A stretch of 64,000 nt of DNA, from the NCBI GenBank assembly GCA_963811905.1, contig CAWETK010000006.1:252060-316059 (forward strand). Reading direction: 5' to 3'. Both the position numbers and the translations under genes were made by a program. Shown here one piece after another: positions 48,623 to 59,431 of this stretch; the first letter of the stretch is position 1; each line of letters begins with the position of its first letter. Source of the stretch: DATFVA01 sp963811905. GTDB lineage: Bacteria; Bacteroidota; Ignavibacteria; Ignavibacteriales; Ignavibacteriaceae. Below the pieces are notes generated by a model that made no database searches, had not been told where the DNA came from, and saw only the letters and a list, made by a program, of their open reading frames with translations.

Positions 48623-49708
48623 CTTGGCGCGGTCAGCCCTGAACGGGCAGCCTGGTTAAAATCCGGAGAATGATAAAAATAATTGATTAAGCGTATTAAA
48701 CCCGGCAAAATATAAAAATCCATACACCCGGATTGAGTGATTTATGTCAAGGAATGATTGTATGGCGAAGCTGCTTTAATTGAACGCAGATTGAACGGAT
48801 AAAATAGCGAATGAACGAATGGGTGAATGGTTGAATGACAAATGATTGAATGATTGGTTGATTGATTGAATGACCTGCCTCGCCGGTTTATCAGCCGGGT
48901 TGGCGGGCAAGTTGAATGATTGAAAGATCGAAAGATTGAATGTTTGATTGAATGATTGAATGATTGAATGATTGGCGAACTACGCAGCGGATGCTTACCG
49001 GATTTTTCATTAAGGTTTATGCCGCTAAGGCGCAGAGGCGCGAAGAGATTAGATTGTCATTTCGAACTCCGGCACACTTTGCTCCAGCTTGAGGCCGGGG
49101 TGAGAAATCTGAAGTATGTAAATCTTAAATCAACTAATAAATTAAGATTTCTCCATCCTCCTTACGTCGGATGTCGAAATGACAATAATTACTTAAATCG
49201 TCATTTCCCATAACCCCATCTTACTTCTTCCTTGTCCCTTCCTACATCTTCCATCATCCATCTTCTTACCTTCTCACTTTCTTAACTTCTTATCTTCTCA
49301 TATTTCTAAATGTATGGCTGGATGATTGTATGACGAACCTGATTTAACTGAACGCAGATCGAAAGGATAAAATAGTGAATGAACGAATGGTTGAATGGTT
49401 GAATGACAAATGAATGAATGGCTGAACCACGAGTGATTGAATGATTGAATGAGATTGAATGATTGAATGACCCGCCTCGACGGTTTATCAGCCGGGTTGG
49501 CGGGCAAGTTGGCGAACTACGCAGCGGATGGTTACCGGATTTTTCATTAAGAGATTATCGGCGGGGCATTTGTAAAGGATCCGCTGAGCCGGACAGGTTC
49601 GCCTGAATCGCTCAGAGACATAAGTATTGCGTTTACAGATTTAATAGAATTTATACTGAAGGGTAATGAAGAATGAACGAATGGTTGAATGACTGAATGA
49701 TCTCAAAT
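48623..49708 (+). repeat. Composite repeat block between kinase and T9SS gene
   Basis: Octamers with 'gaacgcagattgaacgg' at 48780-48970 and a GCC..GGC hairpin; 'gccgctaaggcgcagaggcgcgaag' near 49020; a complete 130-base palindromic element at 49055-49184; a pyrimidine array 49240-49300; then a second cassette start (octamers 49315-49470, hairpin 49467-49507, 'ggcgaactacgcagcgg'). The segment 48985-49240 is nearly identical to 51550-51790. No gene. Confidence 0.8.
49055..49184. repeat. 130-bp palindromic TGTCATTTCGA element
   Basis: Ends TGTCATTTCGA (49055-49065) and TCGAAATGACA (49174-49184) are exact complements; inside, GAGAAATCT and AGATTTCTC form a second stem level. Partial or variant copies occur at about 39409, 40394-40460, 43881, 57851, 58375-58520, 58850, 62388-62475 and 63640-63780. 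It looks like a non-coding palindromic repeat comparable to ERIC or MITE sequences. Confidence 0.8.
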
Positions 49709-49710
49709 TA

Positions 49711-49736
49711 AAAAACCCCGGCGTGTTCTGCCGGGG
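49711..49736 (-). terminator. Intrinsic terminator of the minus-strand T9SS gene
   Basis: Read on the minus strand: stem CCCCGGC, 7-base loop, GCCGGGG (49716-49736), followed by TTTTT and AT-rich sequence. The stem is perfect and GC-rich and lies 70 bases after the stop codon at 49807. This is the clearest intrinsic terminator in the window. Confidence 0.85.
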
Positions 49737-49806
49737 TCTACAACAATCACTAACTATCAATTTTCAATTACTAATTATCAATTAATAATTGTTAATTTGT
49801 AATTAT

Positions 49807-51069
49807 TTACTTCATCAACATCATTTTTTTCGACATCATATATGACGAACCGTCAACACCCTTAGCTTCAAGCGTGTAGAAATAAAGACCGCTTGAAAGC
49901 TTTGATGCATCAAAATTTATCTGGTGACTGCCTGCTGTGAAAGTATTATCAACCAGCTTCGACATTTCCTGTCCCAGTGTATTGAATACTGTAATCTTTA
50001 CACCCGCATCAACAGGAAGAGCAAAACTGATCTGTGTTGAAGGGTTGAAAGGATTCGGGAAATTCTGGCTCAGCTGATATTGAGCAGGAGCATCAACATT
50101 AAGAGTAACAACATCTGAATAAACAAAAACTCCGTTAAGGTCCAGCTGTTTCAGTCTGTAAGAAGTTGTTCCGTTACTTACGTTCTTATCAACAAAGCTG
50201 TAAGAATGAGTTTCGGTAGTAGTGCCATGACCTTTAACAAATCCGACAGTAATGAAACTCTGTCCATCAATTGATTTCTGAATCTCAAAACCGCGGTTAT
50301 TTGTTTCAGTTGAAGTTGACCACTCTACATTTACCTGGCCGCGTACATCGTATGCAGTAAAAGATGAAAGTTCAACAGGAAGAGCCTGGTCGCCTACAAC
50401 GCTCATTACGATATTCATCGTACCAAAACCTATAGAACCGGTAGTAACCGGAGTAGTTATACTGCAGTCAACTGCCTTCAGGTAGGAAGGAGCAGTTTCA
50501 CCGCCGGTGTTGGAACCAATAAAGAAAGTATTCATTGCAGTCTGGCCGTCAGGAGTATGAATCTCAACAACCAGCTGATTTGTTCCTGCAGGAACAAGAC
50601 CTGTAACATTGAACGAATAAAGAGTCAGGTTCTGGTCAGGAACGCTTGCAGTAACAGTCCCTATCTGTGTAAGAGAACCCGGAAAACCTGTCGGGAAGGT
50701 TGAATTAGTAGTATACAGGATGCAGTCAACCGGCTGTGTGCCCGTATTGCCAGTCGCCTGCTCAATACCGATCTGAACAGAAGAAACCGTAAAGTCCTCG
50801 GTAATACCGAAATCTGACATTTTGAAAGCACGGTAATAGCTGTTATCAGAATGATAATAAGTAGGAGAACCCCCGTTGCATGAAACTGAATTTCCAGTCA
50901 GAATAGTAACCGGATCGTTAGATTCAGTTATTGTCGTCGAATTAGGGGCAAAAGGAATAACCGTTTGTCCTTTAATCTCTGATGGAGGATTAGAATTTAC
51001 ACTGATATTCTGCGCATAAAGTACAGTACCAAATATCAGAGCCAGAACAAGAACTAGAGATTTGTACAT
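49807..51069 (-). CDS. Secreted protein with T9SS sorting domain
   Basis: 420 aa. Signal peptide at residues 1-19 (YKSLVLVLALIFGTVLYAQ). Residues 20-225 form an unrecognised, probably beta-rich domain (DPVTILTGNSVSCNGG, TEDFTVSSVQIGIEQATG) resembling domains found in front of CTDs in Bacteroidota. After a fibronectin-like part (ALPVELSSFTAYDVRG, STETNNRGFEIQKS), the last 80 residues are a T9SS type-A sorting domain starting NFPNPFNPSTQISFALP and ending KKMMLMK. The linker and CTD closely parallel those of the FG-GAP protein at 8823. It is followed by an intrinsic terminator, so it is monocistronic. Function unknown beyond export. Confidence 0.85.
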   Translation of the reverse strand: MYKSLVLVLALIFGTVLYAQNISVNSNPPSEIKGQTVIPFAPNSTTITESNDPVTILTGNSVSCNGGSPTYYHSDNSYYRAFKMSDFGITEDFTVSSVQIGIEQATGNTGTQPVDCILYTTNSTFPTGFPGSLTQIGTVTASVPDQNLTLYSFNVTGLVPAGTNQLVVEIHTPDGQTAMNTFFIGSNTGGETAPSYLKAVDCSITTPVTTGSIGFGTMNIVMSVVGDQALPVELSSFTAYDVRGQVNVEWSTSTETNNRGFEIQKSIDGQSFITVGFVKGHGTTTETHSYSFVDKNVSNGTTSYRLKQLDLNGVFVYSDVVTLNVDAPAQYQLSQNFPNPFNPSTQISFALPVDAGVKITVFNTLGQEMSKLVDNTFTAGSHQINFDASKLSSGLYFYTLEAKGVDGSSYMMSKKMMLMK

Positions 51070-51912
51070 AAAGATCCTTGTGATTAAAGGTTAAAAATAA
51101 ATGTAAGAAGATGTAAAATCTTCCGGATGCAATTTATTAAAAATCAGCATTAAAAAAAGGATGCGTGAATGAATGGCGAACAAGATTAAATTGAACGGAT
51201 TGAATAGGTAGAGAATGACAGGGGTACGAATGAATGAATGGCTGAATCACGAATGATTGAATGATTGAATGAGATTGAATGATTGAATGATTGAATGGTA
51301 TCCTCAGTCAGATTTTTGTTTTTTTGGTCAAGATATTTTAAGAAGCTCTATAAATCATTGAACAATTTACTTATTTTCGGTGGCTTCGATACATCCCGCC
51401 CCCAATGATATCAAGCAAGGGGCGGGACACTCAGCCACCGCTATACGTTACTCCGCCTATCTAAGGTTGTTTTTGGTTGCCGGCTATGCCGCGATAGGAT
51501 TGAATGATTGAATGAGATTGAATGATTGAATGATTGACGAACAACGTAACGGATGCTTACTGGATTTTTCATTAAAGGTTTATTGCCGCTAAGGCGCAGA
51601 GGCGCGAAGAGATTACAATGTCATTTCGAACTCCGGCACACTTTGCTCCAGCTTGAGGCCGGGGTGAGAAATCTGAAGTATGTAAATCTTAAATCAATTA
51701 ATAAATTAAGATTTCTCCATCCTCCTTACGTCGGATGTCGAAATGACAATAAGTACTTAAATCGTCATTTCCCATAACCCCATCTTACTTCTCTCATCTT
51801 CTTACCTTCCAACTTCTTCCTTGTTACTTTTATCTTTTATCTTACCTTCAGCTGCCCTTTTTTTAATGTGAATTTTTAGACTCAGAGTTGTATAAAAACA
51901 AAACATCAGCTG
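51070..51912 (+). repeat. Composite repeat block upstream of the T9SS gene
   Basis: Contains octamers (51225-51296), the nested-hairpin repeat 51298-51500 (GGTGGC..GCCACC around TCCCGCCCC..GGGGCGGGA), octamers 51500-51535, 'gccgctaaggcgcagaggcgcgaag', a complete 130-base palindromic TGTCATTTCGA element at 51619-51748 (same length and nearly the same sequence as 49055-49184), and a C/T array at 51783-51850 with 'ttacttttatcttttatctt'. No gene. Confidence 0.8.
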
Positions 51913-52524
51913 CTACCTTAAGTTAAGCTGGAAATTTCGAAATAACGGGTTTGTAGTCAGCTTTACAATAAGTGCTATAAGCAGACCGACTAATGTAATT
52001 GCCGTGACCATAAAGATTGTATTCACAACTTTCAATTCTATAACACTTAAACCGCTTATTTCATCAGACTCAACATTTCCATAAAAAATGCTGTTCGATT
52101 CAGCAATCATACCCCTGATCCAAAATCCTGAATTTGTCGCTTTGGTGATGTTAAAATAGTTTCCGTTAATGAAGTAATACTGCTTCCCTCCTGAATAACA
52201 GACCAAACCGGTATCCAGGCCATAATTCATTTTCATTGAGTCAATCCGGGATTTTAATAGAATTGTACCAGCATTCAATTCAAGTTCTCCTTCACCGGTA
52301 ATATTTGCTTTTCCAAATAAGAAGTCTGAAGGCTCGTTCACAGTTAAATGCTCATAACTTTTTGAAATTATGGTTCTTCCATCTTTAAGTGTAATTCGTA
52401 AATCCCTTTCCGTATCGGAGATATAAGCTGAATAATCTTCTTTCAGGATGGTAGTACCCGAATAACAGCCGCACAAATAAAGCAGCAGGCATGGTATCAG
52501 AATTGAGGAAATATATCTTTTCAT
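51913..52524 (-). CDS. Putative lipoprotein with C-terminal membrane helix
   Basis: 203 aa. The N-terminus SSILIPCLLLYLCGCYSG is a lipoprotein signal with the lipid-accepting cysteine probably Cys20. The middle (residues 25-150) is an unrecognised beta-rich region with short repeated elements (LRITLKDGRTIISKSYEH, GEGELELNAGTILLKSRID) suggesting a small barrel. Residues about 165-187 form a hydrophobic helix (VVNTIFMVTAITLVGLLIALIV). The protein would thus be anchored at both ends. No family recognised and no operon partner. The stop is preceded on the plus strand by repeat sequence. Confidence 0.6.
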   Translation of the reverse strand: MKRYISSILIPCLLLYLCGCYSGTTILKEDYSAYISDTERDLRITLKDGRTIISKSYEHLTVNEPSDFLFGKANITGEGELELNAGTILLKSRIDSMKMNYGLDTGLVCYSGGKQYYFINGNYFNITKATNSGFWIRGMIAESNSIFYGNVESDEISGLSVIELKVVNTIFMVTAITLVGLLIALIVKLTTNPLFRNFQLNLR

Positions 52525-52792
52525 TTCTCACCTTTCAACTTCACCACTGGAAATATAATGCGCGGGAGCGGCGCAGTTGTCAAAGAATTGTAAAAACCGA
52601 ATTGCGAGCTCAGTAATCACTGCCCTGTTATGTCGTCCCGAGCCATTTTCGAGATCTATCATAATTCAGCTCAACCGAATTTATATCAATTGGCGGGAAA
52701 TAGTCTTTTTACAATTTCATGACAATTTCACCCTCCGGCCGCGCTATATTGGCACCCGGAGATAACTCTCATTATAAAAAAGAGGGCTGATT

Positions 52793-55372
52793 ATGAAAAC
52801 CTTATTTACTTTTTGCTTCATTTTGTTTCTTTCCGCAAACCTTGCAGCACAGATTTTTGATAAGTCAAAATCAAAAGAGCATAGACCCGATCTTAAGCAG
52901 AAAAAATCATTGATGAATGTCCAAAAGATTCAGCAGTACCCGGATGCTCACCTTCCCAAAATTCCAAACAACTACACGAAATCTTCATCAAACCTTCAAC
53001 AGCCCGAAAAGTTTCCATTAGGTGAATATGTATACAAGGGAGTTCCTATAGGCTCTTTCAGATTCTTTAATCGCCTTTGCTTATGTATTCCTATGATGGG
53101 TTAAGATTTGCATCCAGCGCAGACAGCGGAAAAACCTGGGGTGATCCTGTAACAATCGATTCAGGAGATTTTTACTTTGATCATCTCACAGGATTAAAAA
53201 CAAATACCGGACGTATAATATTGACCTGGTTTTCTTATGATTACAATTCTTTTAGCTATAACTTAAAGATGGCTTATTCAGATAATTTGTATACATGGTT
53301 CATAAATACTCTCAATAATAATGGTGAATACTTGTATTCTTTGAATTTATCATATACAAATGATAATAAACTCTGGCTTTGCTATTCCAGGTATGGTTCG
53401 ATCGCTTTAGATCTATATTACATCACAAGTACAAACAATGGAATTACGTGGAGTGGTGAAAATATTTTTCTGTCCGATCTCTCCGATAAATTGGACTTAA
53501 TAATTGTTTCTGGTTTATCCTCTGCTCTTATGGCTTTTTATACTGATTATTCAACCGGTAAAAGTACTATATATGAAAAATATTCTGCGGATGGAGGAAT
53601 AACCTGGTCAGCAGGAATGCCGGTCATAAATTCTTCATATTATGAGTTCGATCCAAAAATAGTCATGCAGCCCGATAACACGCTCTGGCTTTTCTATTAT
53701 ATTGAAAACCCGGCAAATCTTTTATCCGGTTTTTATCAATACGATGTCGAATACATTGTAAGCAGCAACGGCGGGACTATTTGGGGACAGCCGCAGCGCT
53801 TTACGCATTATTCAGGAAACGATTATGATGTAAATACTGCTTTACTTTTCGGCAAACCATTCGTTTCCTTTTCTTCATCCCGCTGGTCATATGATTCATA
53901 TTCAACTCAAATCTGGTATGGATTGATAGGAAAAACAGAAGATAATAACCCTCCGCCTGCACTTTTGGATTTTACCTTTAAACAAATTCCGTCTGAATTA
54001 TCCTTCATTATAAATGCTTATGTAGATGATGAATCCGGAATATCGGATGTAAAAGGTGAAGTTTTTGTAAACTATTCTTCCCAGGGATTTGTCCAGTTGT
54101 ACGATGACGGACTGCATAATGACTTTGAGGCGAACGATAATATCTGGGGAACAATTATTGGTCCGTTTAATATAAGTGATGTTATCTGGGTATATAATTC
54201 AATATCGGATATCTCCAATAACACCGTTAATGTTTACCTGGAAGTCAGTACACTATAAATCCCATACATAATGCCGGTGACTTAATTTTATCATTACACA
54301 GCAATTCCCAGTTAGCGGAAATGGGATCCAATTACGGCACCAGCGCATTCTGGCATGGGTATGACTATTTATTCCTTGGCGGGCTATGGATAGGTGCGGA
54401 TATTTCCGGGGAAAAACGTGTGATGAACCTGGATTATTATGAAACAGGATTGGTTTAATACACCTGGTTCAGTCATGACCTGGATGTCAGGAAATTTCGG
54501 ATCAGGATTGCGGTATATTTTATGACGATGCGAATTCTCCAACCTCACCTATTGGATTGTCAGTTCATCAAAAAAGTTATCAGTGGAGTATGCCGGGTCA
54601 AGATGATTTTATAATTTTTGAGTACGTAATTAAAAACAGGACGTATAACACATTAAATAATCTCTTTACATCCTCATGGCTGGATCCGGATATTTGCTCC
54701 CAGTTAATCACATTCGACGACCTTGGCGCATATGATCCTGAGAGAGGAATGATTTACATGTACGATCCTCAGAATAATCCCACCGGGTATCTGGGATTAA
54801 GATTGCTGACTGAAACGCCTTCCACTGCTTATTTATATACACCTTATAATTCTGAGCCAACGAATGACGACGAAAGATACCAGTTTATGACGGCTGGTAT
54901 AATGCCGGATCCAACAATTCTTTCAGATTACCGGATGCTCCTTACTGCACAGCCATTCTCCCTTGCACCCGGGGATTCTCAATTCGTTGCTTTTGGACTG
55001 GTAATGGGAGAAGGGTTAGCAGAGCTGCAGTCTAACGCCGATACAATGAAGGCCCTATATCAGCATTATATTGTCGGCGTGGATGATAAAAATGAAAATC
55101 CCCTGCCGACTGAGTTTAAACTTTTCCAGAACTACCCGAACCCTTTTAATCCTGCTACAAAGATAACCTGGCAATTACCTGTCGGCAGCTGGCAGACACT
55201 AAAGGTTTACGACGTTCTTGGAAACGAAATAGTAAAACTTGTAGATGAGTACAAACCTGCGGGCAGTTATGAGATTGAATTCAACGCTTCATCATTGACT
55301 AGCGGCGTCTATTTCTACAAAATACAGGCAGGCAGTTTTGTGCAAACAAAGAAGATGATCCTGCTGAAATAA
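52793..55372 (+). pseudogene. T9SS-exported BNR/Asp-box protein broken by several frameshifts
   Basis: One ancestral gene of about 860 codons. Start ATG 52793 gives a signal peptide (KTLFTFCFILFLSANLAAQ). Frame changes: near 53070-53076 (before LLMYSYDGLRFASSADSGKTW, a sialidase-like Asp box), near 54245 (after VYLEV, before NPIHNAGDLILSLHSN), at a GG near 54452 (ETGLV* corrected to ET-DWFNTPGSVMTWMSG), and at TTTT 54518-54521 (before YDDANSPTSPIGLSV). The last segment ends with the sorting domain NYPNPFNPATKITWQLP..KKMILLK at 55372. The middle contains BNR repeats (TSTNNGITWSG, YSADGGITWSAG). Four breaks in 1.5 kb suggest true decay or poor local sequence. Confidence 0.75.
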
Positions 55373-55443
55373 TTTTTAGTGATATTACTTTTACATTGAA
55401 ATAATCAGAGCAGATTAACAGTAAAATTAATAGGGAGGGCCTT

Positions 55444-57615
55444 ATGAAAAAGTTCGTTCTTACATTGGTTTTATTAAATTTCTGTTTATTCGGTCAAACT
55501 CAGAATTGGGAATGGATCAATCCATATCCTTCGGGATCCTTGATCAACCAGACCTGTTTTCTGAATGAACAGAAAGGCTTTGCAGTCGGTGATGGAGGAA
55601 CTTTTCTTCGCACCAATGACGGCGGTACAATCTGGGATCCTGTTGATCCCGGAGTGTATCTCAACCTGGTCAAAATTTCATTTTCAGATTCATTAAACGG
55701 CAGGACGCTCGGATATGACCCGAATTCCGGAACGCAGACTTTTTTAAGAACCACAGACGGCGGGTCTACCTGGATACAGTATCCAGTTTCATCTTTTAAT
55801 ATATATCCGGTTGATATGTACTTTGTCGACAGTCAATACGGATGGTGCCTGGGCGATCAGAATAAATTATTCAAAACCACTGACGGCGGACAGAACTGGC
55901 TCGATAAATCAATAAACTCATCACTTTACAACTTTTTACGCGTGCGTTTCAGTAATGAAAACAATGGGTATTTATTCGGTTACAGTTATGTATACACTTC
56001 AGGCTTTTGTATAGCACGCACAAGCAACGGCGGCAGCAGCTGGAATTTTGAAACCGGGCCGTTTCTAAATGAATCTTTCTATCCCGAATTAGTAAACGAT
56101 AGTACGTCAATGTTAGTAAATAATTCCGGTTTTATATTGAAATCAACAGATTTCTGTAATTCATGGACATTCAAAATGAATGACCCCAGCGGCCAGTTTA
56201 ATTCCATCGATTTTTTAGATAACAACTACGGAATTATCGGCGCGGATTCAGGCAATGTTTTAATGACGTCAGATGGAGGAATCAACTGGAACAAAATAAG
56301 CACCGGCTTCCAGACAGGCATTTACTCCGTTCAATATTTAAACCAGAACTTTCTTTACGGGAATGGATATGATCCATTGTCAATAGGATTTTCCAATATC
56401 ATTACATCAACTGACCAGGGAAACACGTGGATGAATCATACCAGGAGCATAGAGAACCAAATAAACATCAGCGGCATTGAGCCGATCGATTCATTAACCG
56501 CATTTATCTGCGGAACAATGAATTACAATGATGGATACATATATAAAACAACCAACAGGGGTTTCAGCTGGCAGCTTGTTTATTTTACGCCCGGCAATTA
56601 TTTATTGGATATAAAATCGCTTAATCGCGATGTTATATTTGCTGCCGGAGGTAATTACAACCAGGCGGTAGTATTAAAATCATTCGACGGGGGTCAGACA
56701 TGGTCAACAACAACAATAAATTCAACACTTCAGTTTAAGGGACTCGCGCTGCCCGATTCTTCGTCAATGTACGCCTATAACGAATCGCGCATCTATAAAA
56801 GCGCAAATTTAGGGACTACCTGGAACAATATTTATCAGCTGTCATCCGGGTTGTTCACCGACATTGAATTCCTTTCCGGCGATGAAGGATTTTGTTTAGA
56901 CGGAAATTACTCGTCCCGTATATTTAAAACCACTGATGGCGGACAGAACTGGGCTGTTTACCCGATAGTCTCCTGGGATAATGCCTACCATATGAGCTTC
57001 CCGTCCGCATCCATCGGTTATGTCACTTCTTATAGTTATTTATACAAAACCACTGACGGCGGTATTACCTGGAACCAATCATATCCCTCCACTTATTACA
57101 ATAGAGATATTGTGTTTAACGATGAGTCAAACGGATGGATTACAACAGGTTACGGAATTTATAGAACCACTGACGGCGGCCAGAACTGGAATATTGAATT
57201 TACACAACAGAACACCGACTTATTTACTGTATTCGGGTTAAGGAGAGGCGGTGAATTATGGGCCGGCGGTTCATACTCCTATCTGATCAAGTACAAAAGT
57301 GAGCTCCCTTCCCCCACTTCGATAACAAGTGATATCAGGGTAGATATCCCCAAAGAATTCGCGCTTCTGCAGAACTACCCTAATCCGTTCAACCCGGCTA
57401 CAAAGATCAGGTATGATGTTCCCAAAGAAACGAAAGTGGTGCTGAAAATTTACGACGTACTGGGGGCAGAAGTAACCACGCTTATAAACCAGAATATGCG
57501 ACCGGGGAGATACACAGCAGAATGGAATGCCGGAAACTTTGCAAGCGGAGTATACATATACAGAATGGATGCCGATGGTTTCTCATCATCAAAGAAGCTG
57601 ATGTTGTTGAAATAA
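55444..57615 (+). CDS. Secreted Asp-box/BNR propeller protein with T9SS sorting domain
   Basis: 723 aa, intact. Signal peptide KKFVLTLVLLNFCLFGQTQ. About thirteen BNR/Asp-box units follow, e.g. RTNDGGTIW, RTTDGGSTW, KTTDGGQNW, MTSDGGINW, KSFDGGQTW, KTTDGGITW and RTTDGGQNW, spaced 40-50 residues apart, as in Ycf48/sialidase-type beta-propellers. The C-terminal T9SS sorting domain starts NYPNPFNPATKIRYDVP and ends SKKLMLLK. The start is preceded by 'agggagggcctt', a good ribosome-binding site. Such proteins are usually surface-exposed binding modules; I see no catalytic signature. It lies 71 bases after the related broken gene and may be cotranscribed with it. Confidence 0.87.
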   Translation: MKKFVLTLVLLNFCLFGQTQNWEWINPYPSGSLINQTCFLNEQKGFAVGDGGTFLRTNDGGTIWDPVDPGVYLNLVKISFSDSLNGRTLGYDPNSGTQTFLRTTDGGSTWIQYPVSSFNIYPVDMYFVDSQYGWCLGDQNKLFKTTDGGQNWLDKSINSSLYNFLRVRFSNENNGYLFGYSYVYTSGFCIARTSNGGSSWNFETGPFLNESFYPELVNDSTSMLVNNSGFILKSTDFCNSWTFKMNDPSGQFNSIDFLDNNYGIIGADSGNVLMTSDGGINWNKISTGFQTGIYSVQYLNQNFLYGNGYDPLSIGFSNIITSTDQGNTWMNHTRSIENQINISGIEPIDSLTAFICGTMNYNDGYIYKTTNRGFSWQLVYFTPGNYLLDIKSLNRDVIFAAGGNYNQAVVLKSFDGGQTWSTTTINSTLQFKGLALPDSSSMYAYNESRIYKSANLGTTWNNIYQLSSGLFTDIEFLSGDEGFCLDGNYSSRIFKTTDGGQNWAVYPIVSWDNAYHMSFPSASIGYVTSYSYLYKTTDGGITWNQSYPSTYYNRDIVFNDESNGWITTGYGIYRTTDGGQNWNIEFTQQNTDLFTVFGLRRGGELWAGGSYSYLIKYKSELPSPTSITSDIRVDIPKEFALLQNYPNPFNPATKIRYDVPKETKVVLKIYDVLGAEVTTLINQNMRPGRYTAEWNAGNFASGVYIYRMDADGFSSSKKLMLLK

Positions 57616-59068
57616 GGCAATATTAACCAACAATTTTAAGTGATTGAATGAATGACCCGCCTTTCTGTTTTATCAGCCGGGGTTGGCGGGCAAGTTGAAT
57701 GATTGAAAGTCGAATGAATGTTTGATTGAATGATTGAATGATTGAATGAGATTGAATGATTGAATGATTGACGAACAACGTAACGGATGCTTACCGGATT
57801 TTTCATTAAGAGTTTATCACCGCTAAGACGCAAAGGCGAGAAGAAATTACAATGTCATTTCGAACCCCGGAAAAGCAGAAGGTAAGAGGTTAAGAAGGTA
57901 AGAAGTTAAGCGCCAAAATATTGAATTTTGTCATCCGGGACGCCCTGAATCGCTTTCGTAATCCCGCTTGTCTCTCTTGCCTCTGGAATGTGGCTAAAGC
58001 CTGCACTCTCATCCAATTCCTTTTACCCGTCAGCTAAAGCAGACGGCAATTCAATCCATCAACTTTACAAATGTCATTTCTGAGAAATCAGAAGCAGGAT
58101 TGTTTTGCCACTAAGACACTAAGGCGCGAAGAATGTTTTATTTAATCGAACGCAGATCGAAAGGTAGTGAATGAACGAATGGTTGAATGGTTGAATGACG
58201 AATGAATGAATGAACCACGAGTGATTGAATGATTGAATGAGATTGAATGATTTATTGATTGGTTGATTGACGAACCGCGCAGTGAAAACGTATTTGAATT
58301 TGCATTCACCTGCAAAGTCACTTGTAGAAAGCGAATCAGCGAACCAGCTTTACACGCTTGCCTGCTTAAGATTTCTCCATCCTCCTTACGTCGGATGTCG
58401 AAATGACAATTCCTGGAAGTTATGATCCGCGGTTCAATCGAATTTGTCATTTCGAAGGAGTCCCGGTGATTTAGCTAAAGACTATCCGGGACGACTGAGA
58501 AATCTTACTTGCTAATTCAATAGAACGCAGATTTAACGGATCGAATGGATTTTCGCAGATAAGAAATTTGAATGATTGTATTTCCGATTTGCTGATCTGT
58601 GTTAAAGTAGCTCGGGTCCCTTGCCCGGGATTCCTTCAGCACAAAACCCCATCATTCTTTTTAACTCAGTTCAGAGAACTGAGCTACGCGCCCGCTTCAA
58701 TGCAGCCCGTTGCAAACAATATCCTTACTTGCCTCTGGAATGTGGCTAAAGCCTGCACTCTCATCCAATTCCTTTTACCCGTCAGCTAAAGCAGACGGCA
58801 ATTTAATTCCTCAATTTTACCTACCTGATTTTATTATTGCTCAATCCAAATGTCATTTCGAACTCCGGCACACTTTGCTCCAGCTTGAAGCCGGGGTGAG
58901 AAATCTGACTTCTTCCTTCTTACCTTTATCTTTTATCTTGTCCCTCACCTTCTCACCTTCTTATCTTCTCATCTTCTCATCTTCTTATCTTCTCATCCTC
59001 CTACTTTCTCACCCCCTTCGCGGTAACAGGGTTCCTCAATCTTAAGGCGCGCTGTTTAAGGCAAATTC
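57616..59068 (+). repeat. Composite repeat block between T9SS gene and VapBC-like pair
   Basis: Octamers and hairpin 57640-57770; 'ccgctaagacgcaaaggcgagaag'; a copy (about 57850-58050) of the 250-base unit found twice at 39.4-39.9 kb; octamers 58165-58262; a unit at 58331-58612 that recurs ungapped at 63597-63878; 'acgcagatttaacggatcg'; half of a TGTCATTTCGAA element at about 58850; and a pyrimidine array 58930-59020. No gene found. Confidence 0.8.
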
Positions 59069-59431
59069 TTAGAGTGGATTGAAAACTTCAAATTCTTCCG
59101 ATTTCTTAAGGATTTTCTGATCGTTACTAAATAAAGTATAGTTATGTTGTTTTGATTGTGCACAAATAATTGAATCTGGTAACCGTAAACCCGTTTTGTT
59201 CCTTATATTGATGGTAAGTTTCGCAGTTGCTCTATTCGGGTAAAATATTTCTACTTCCTTTAGAAAGGATTTAATTTTTTTTAATTCATTAGGAGTAACA
59301 TCATAGCATTGAAGTTCAATTTCAGTTATAAACTAAATTGCAATATTGTCAGCCTTACTTATGCTTTCAAATACTTTTTCTACACCCTTAAGAAAATAAA
59401 TAACTATATTTGTATCAAGTAATGCATTCAT
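59069..59431 (-). pseudogene. VapC-like PIN-domain toxin with an internal amber codon
   Basis: A 120-codon frame. It begins MNALLDTNIVIYFLKG, the PIN-domain first-aspartate motif, and continues with ITEIELQCYDV, then LRLPDSIICAQSKQHNYTLFSNDQKILKK, which holds the later PIN acidic residues, and stops at 59069. Codon 34 is TAG within NIAI*FITEIEL, where the family usually has serine. One base substitution would repair it. The start overlaps the antitoxin stop by 4 bases (ATGA). As written the toxin is inactive, which would leave a harmless antitoxin remnant; a sequencing error is possible. Confidence 0.78.

Noticed and set aside
52750..52765. 'ttggcacccggagata' upstream of 52793 considered as a sigma-54 promoter
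   Set aside because: The -24-like TGGCAC is present, but there is no GC at the required 10-base spacing.
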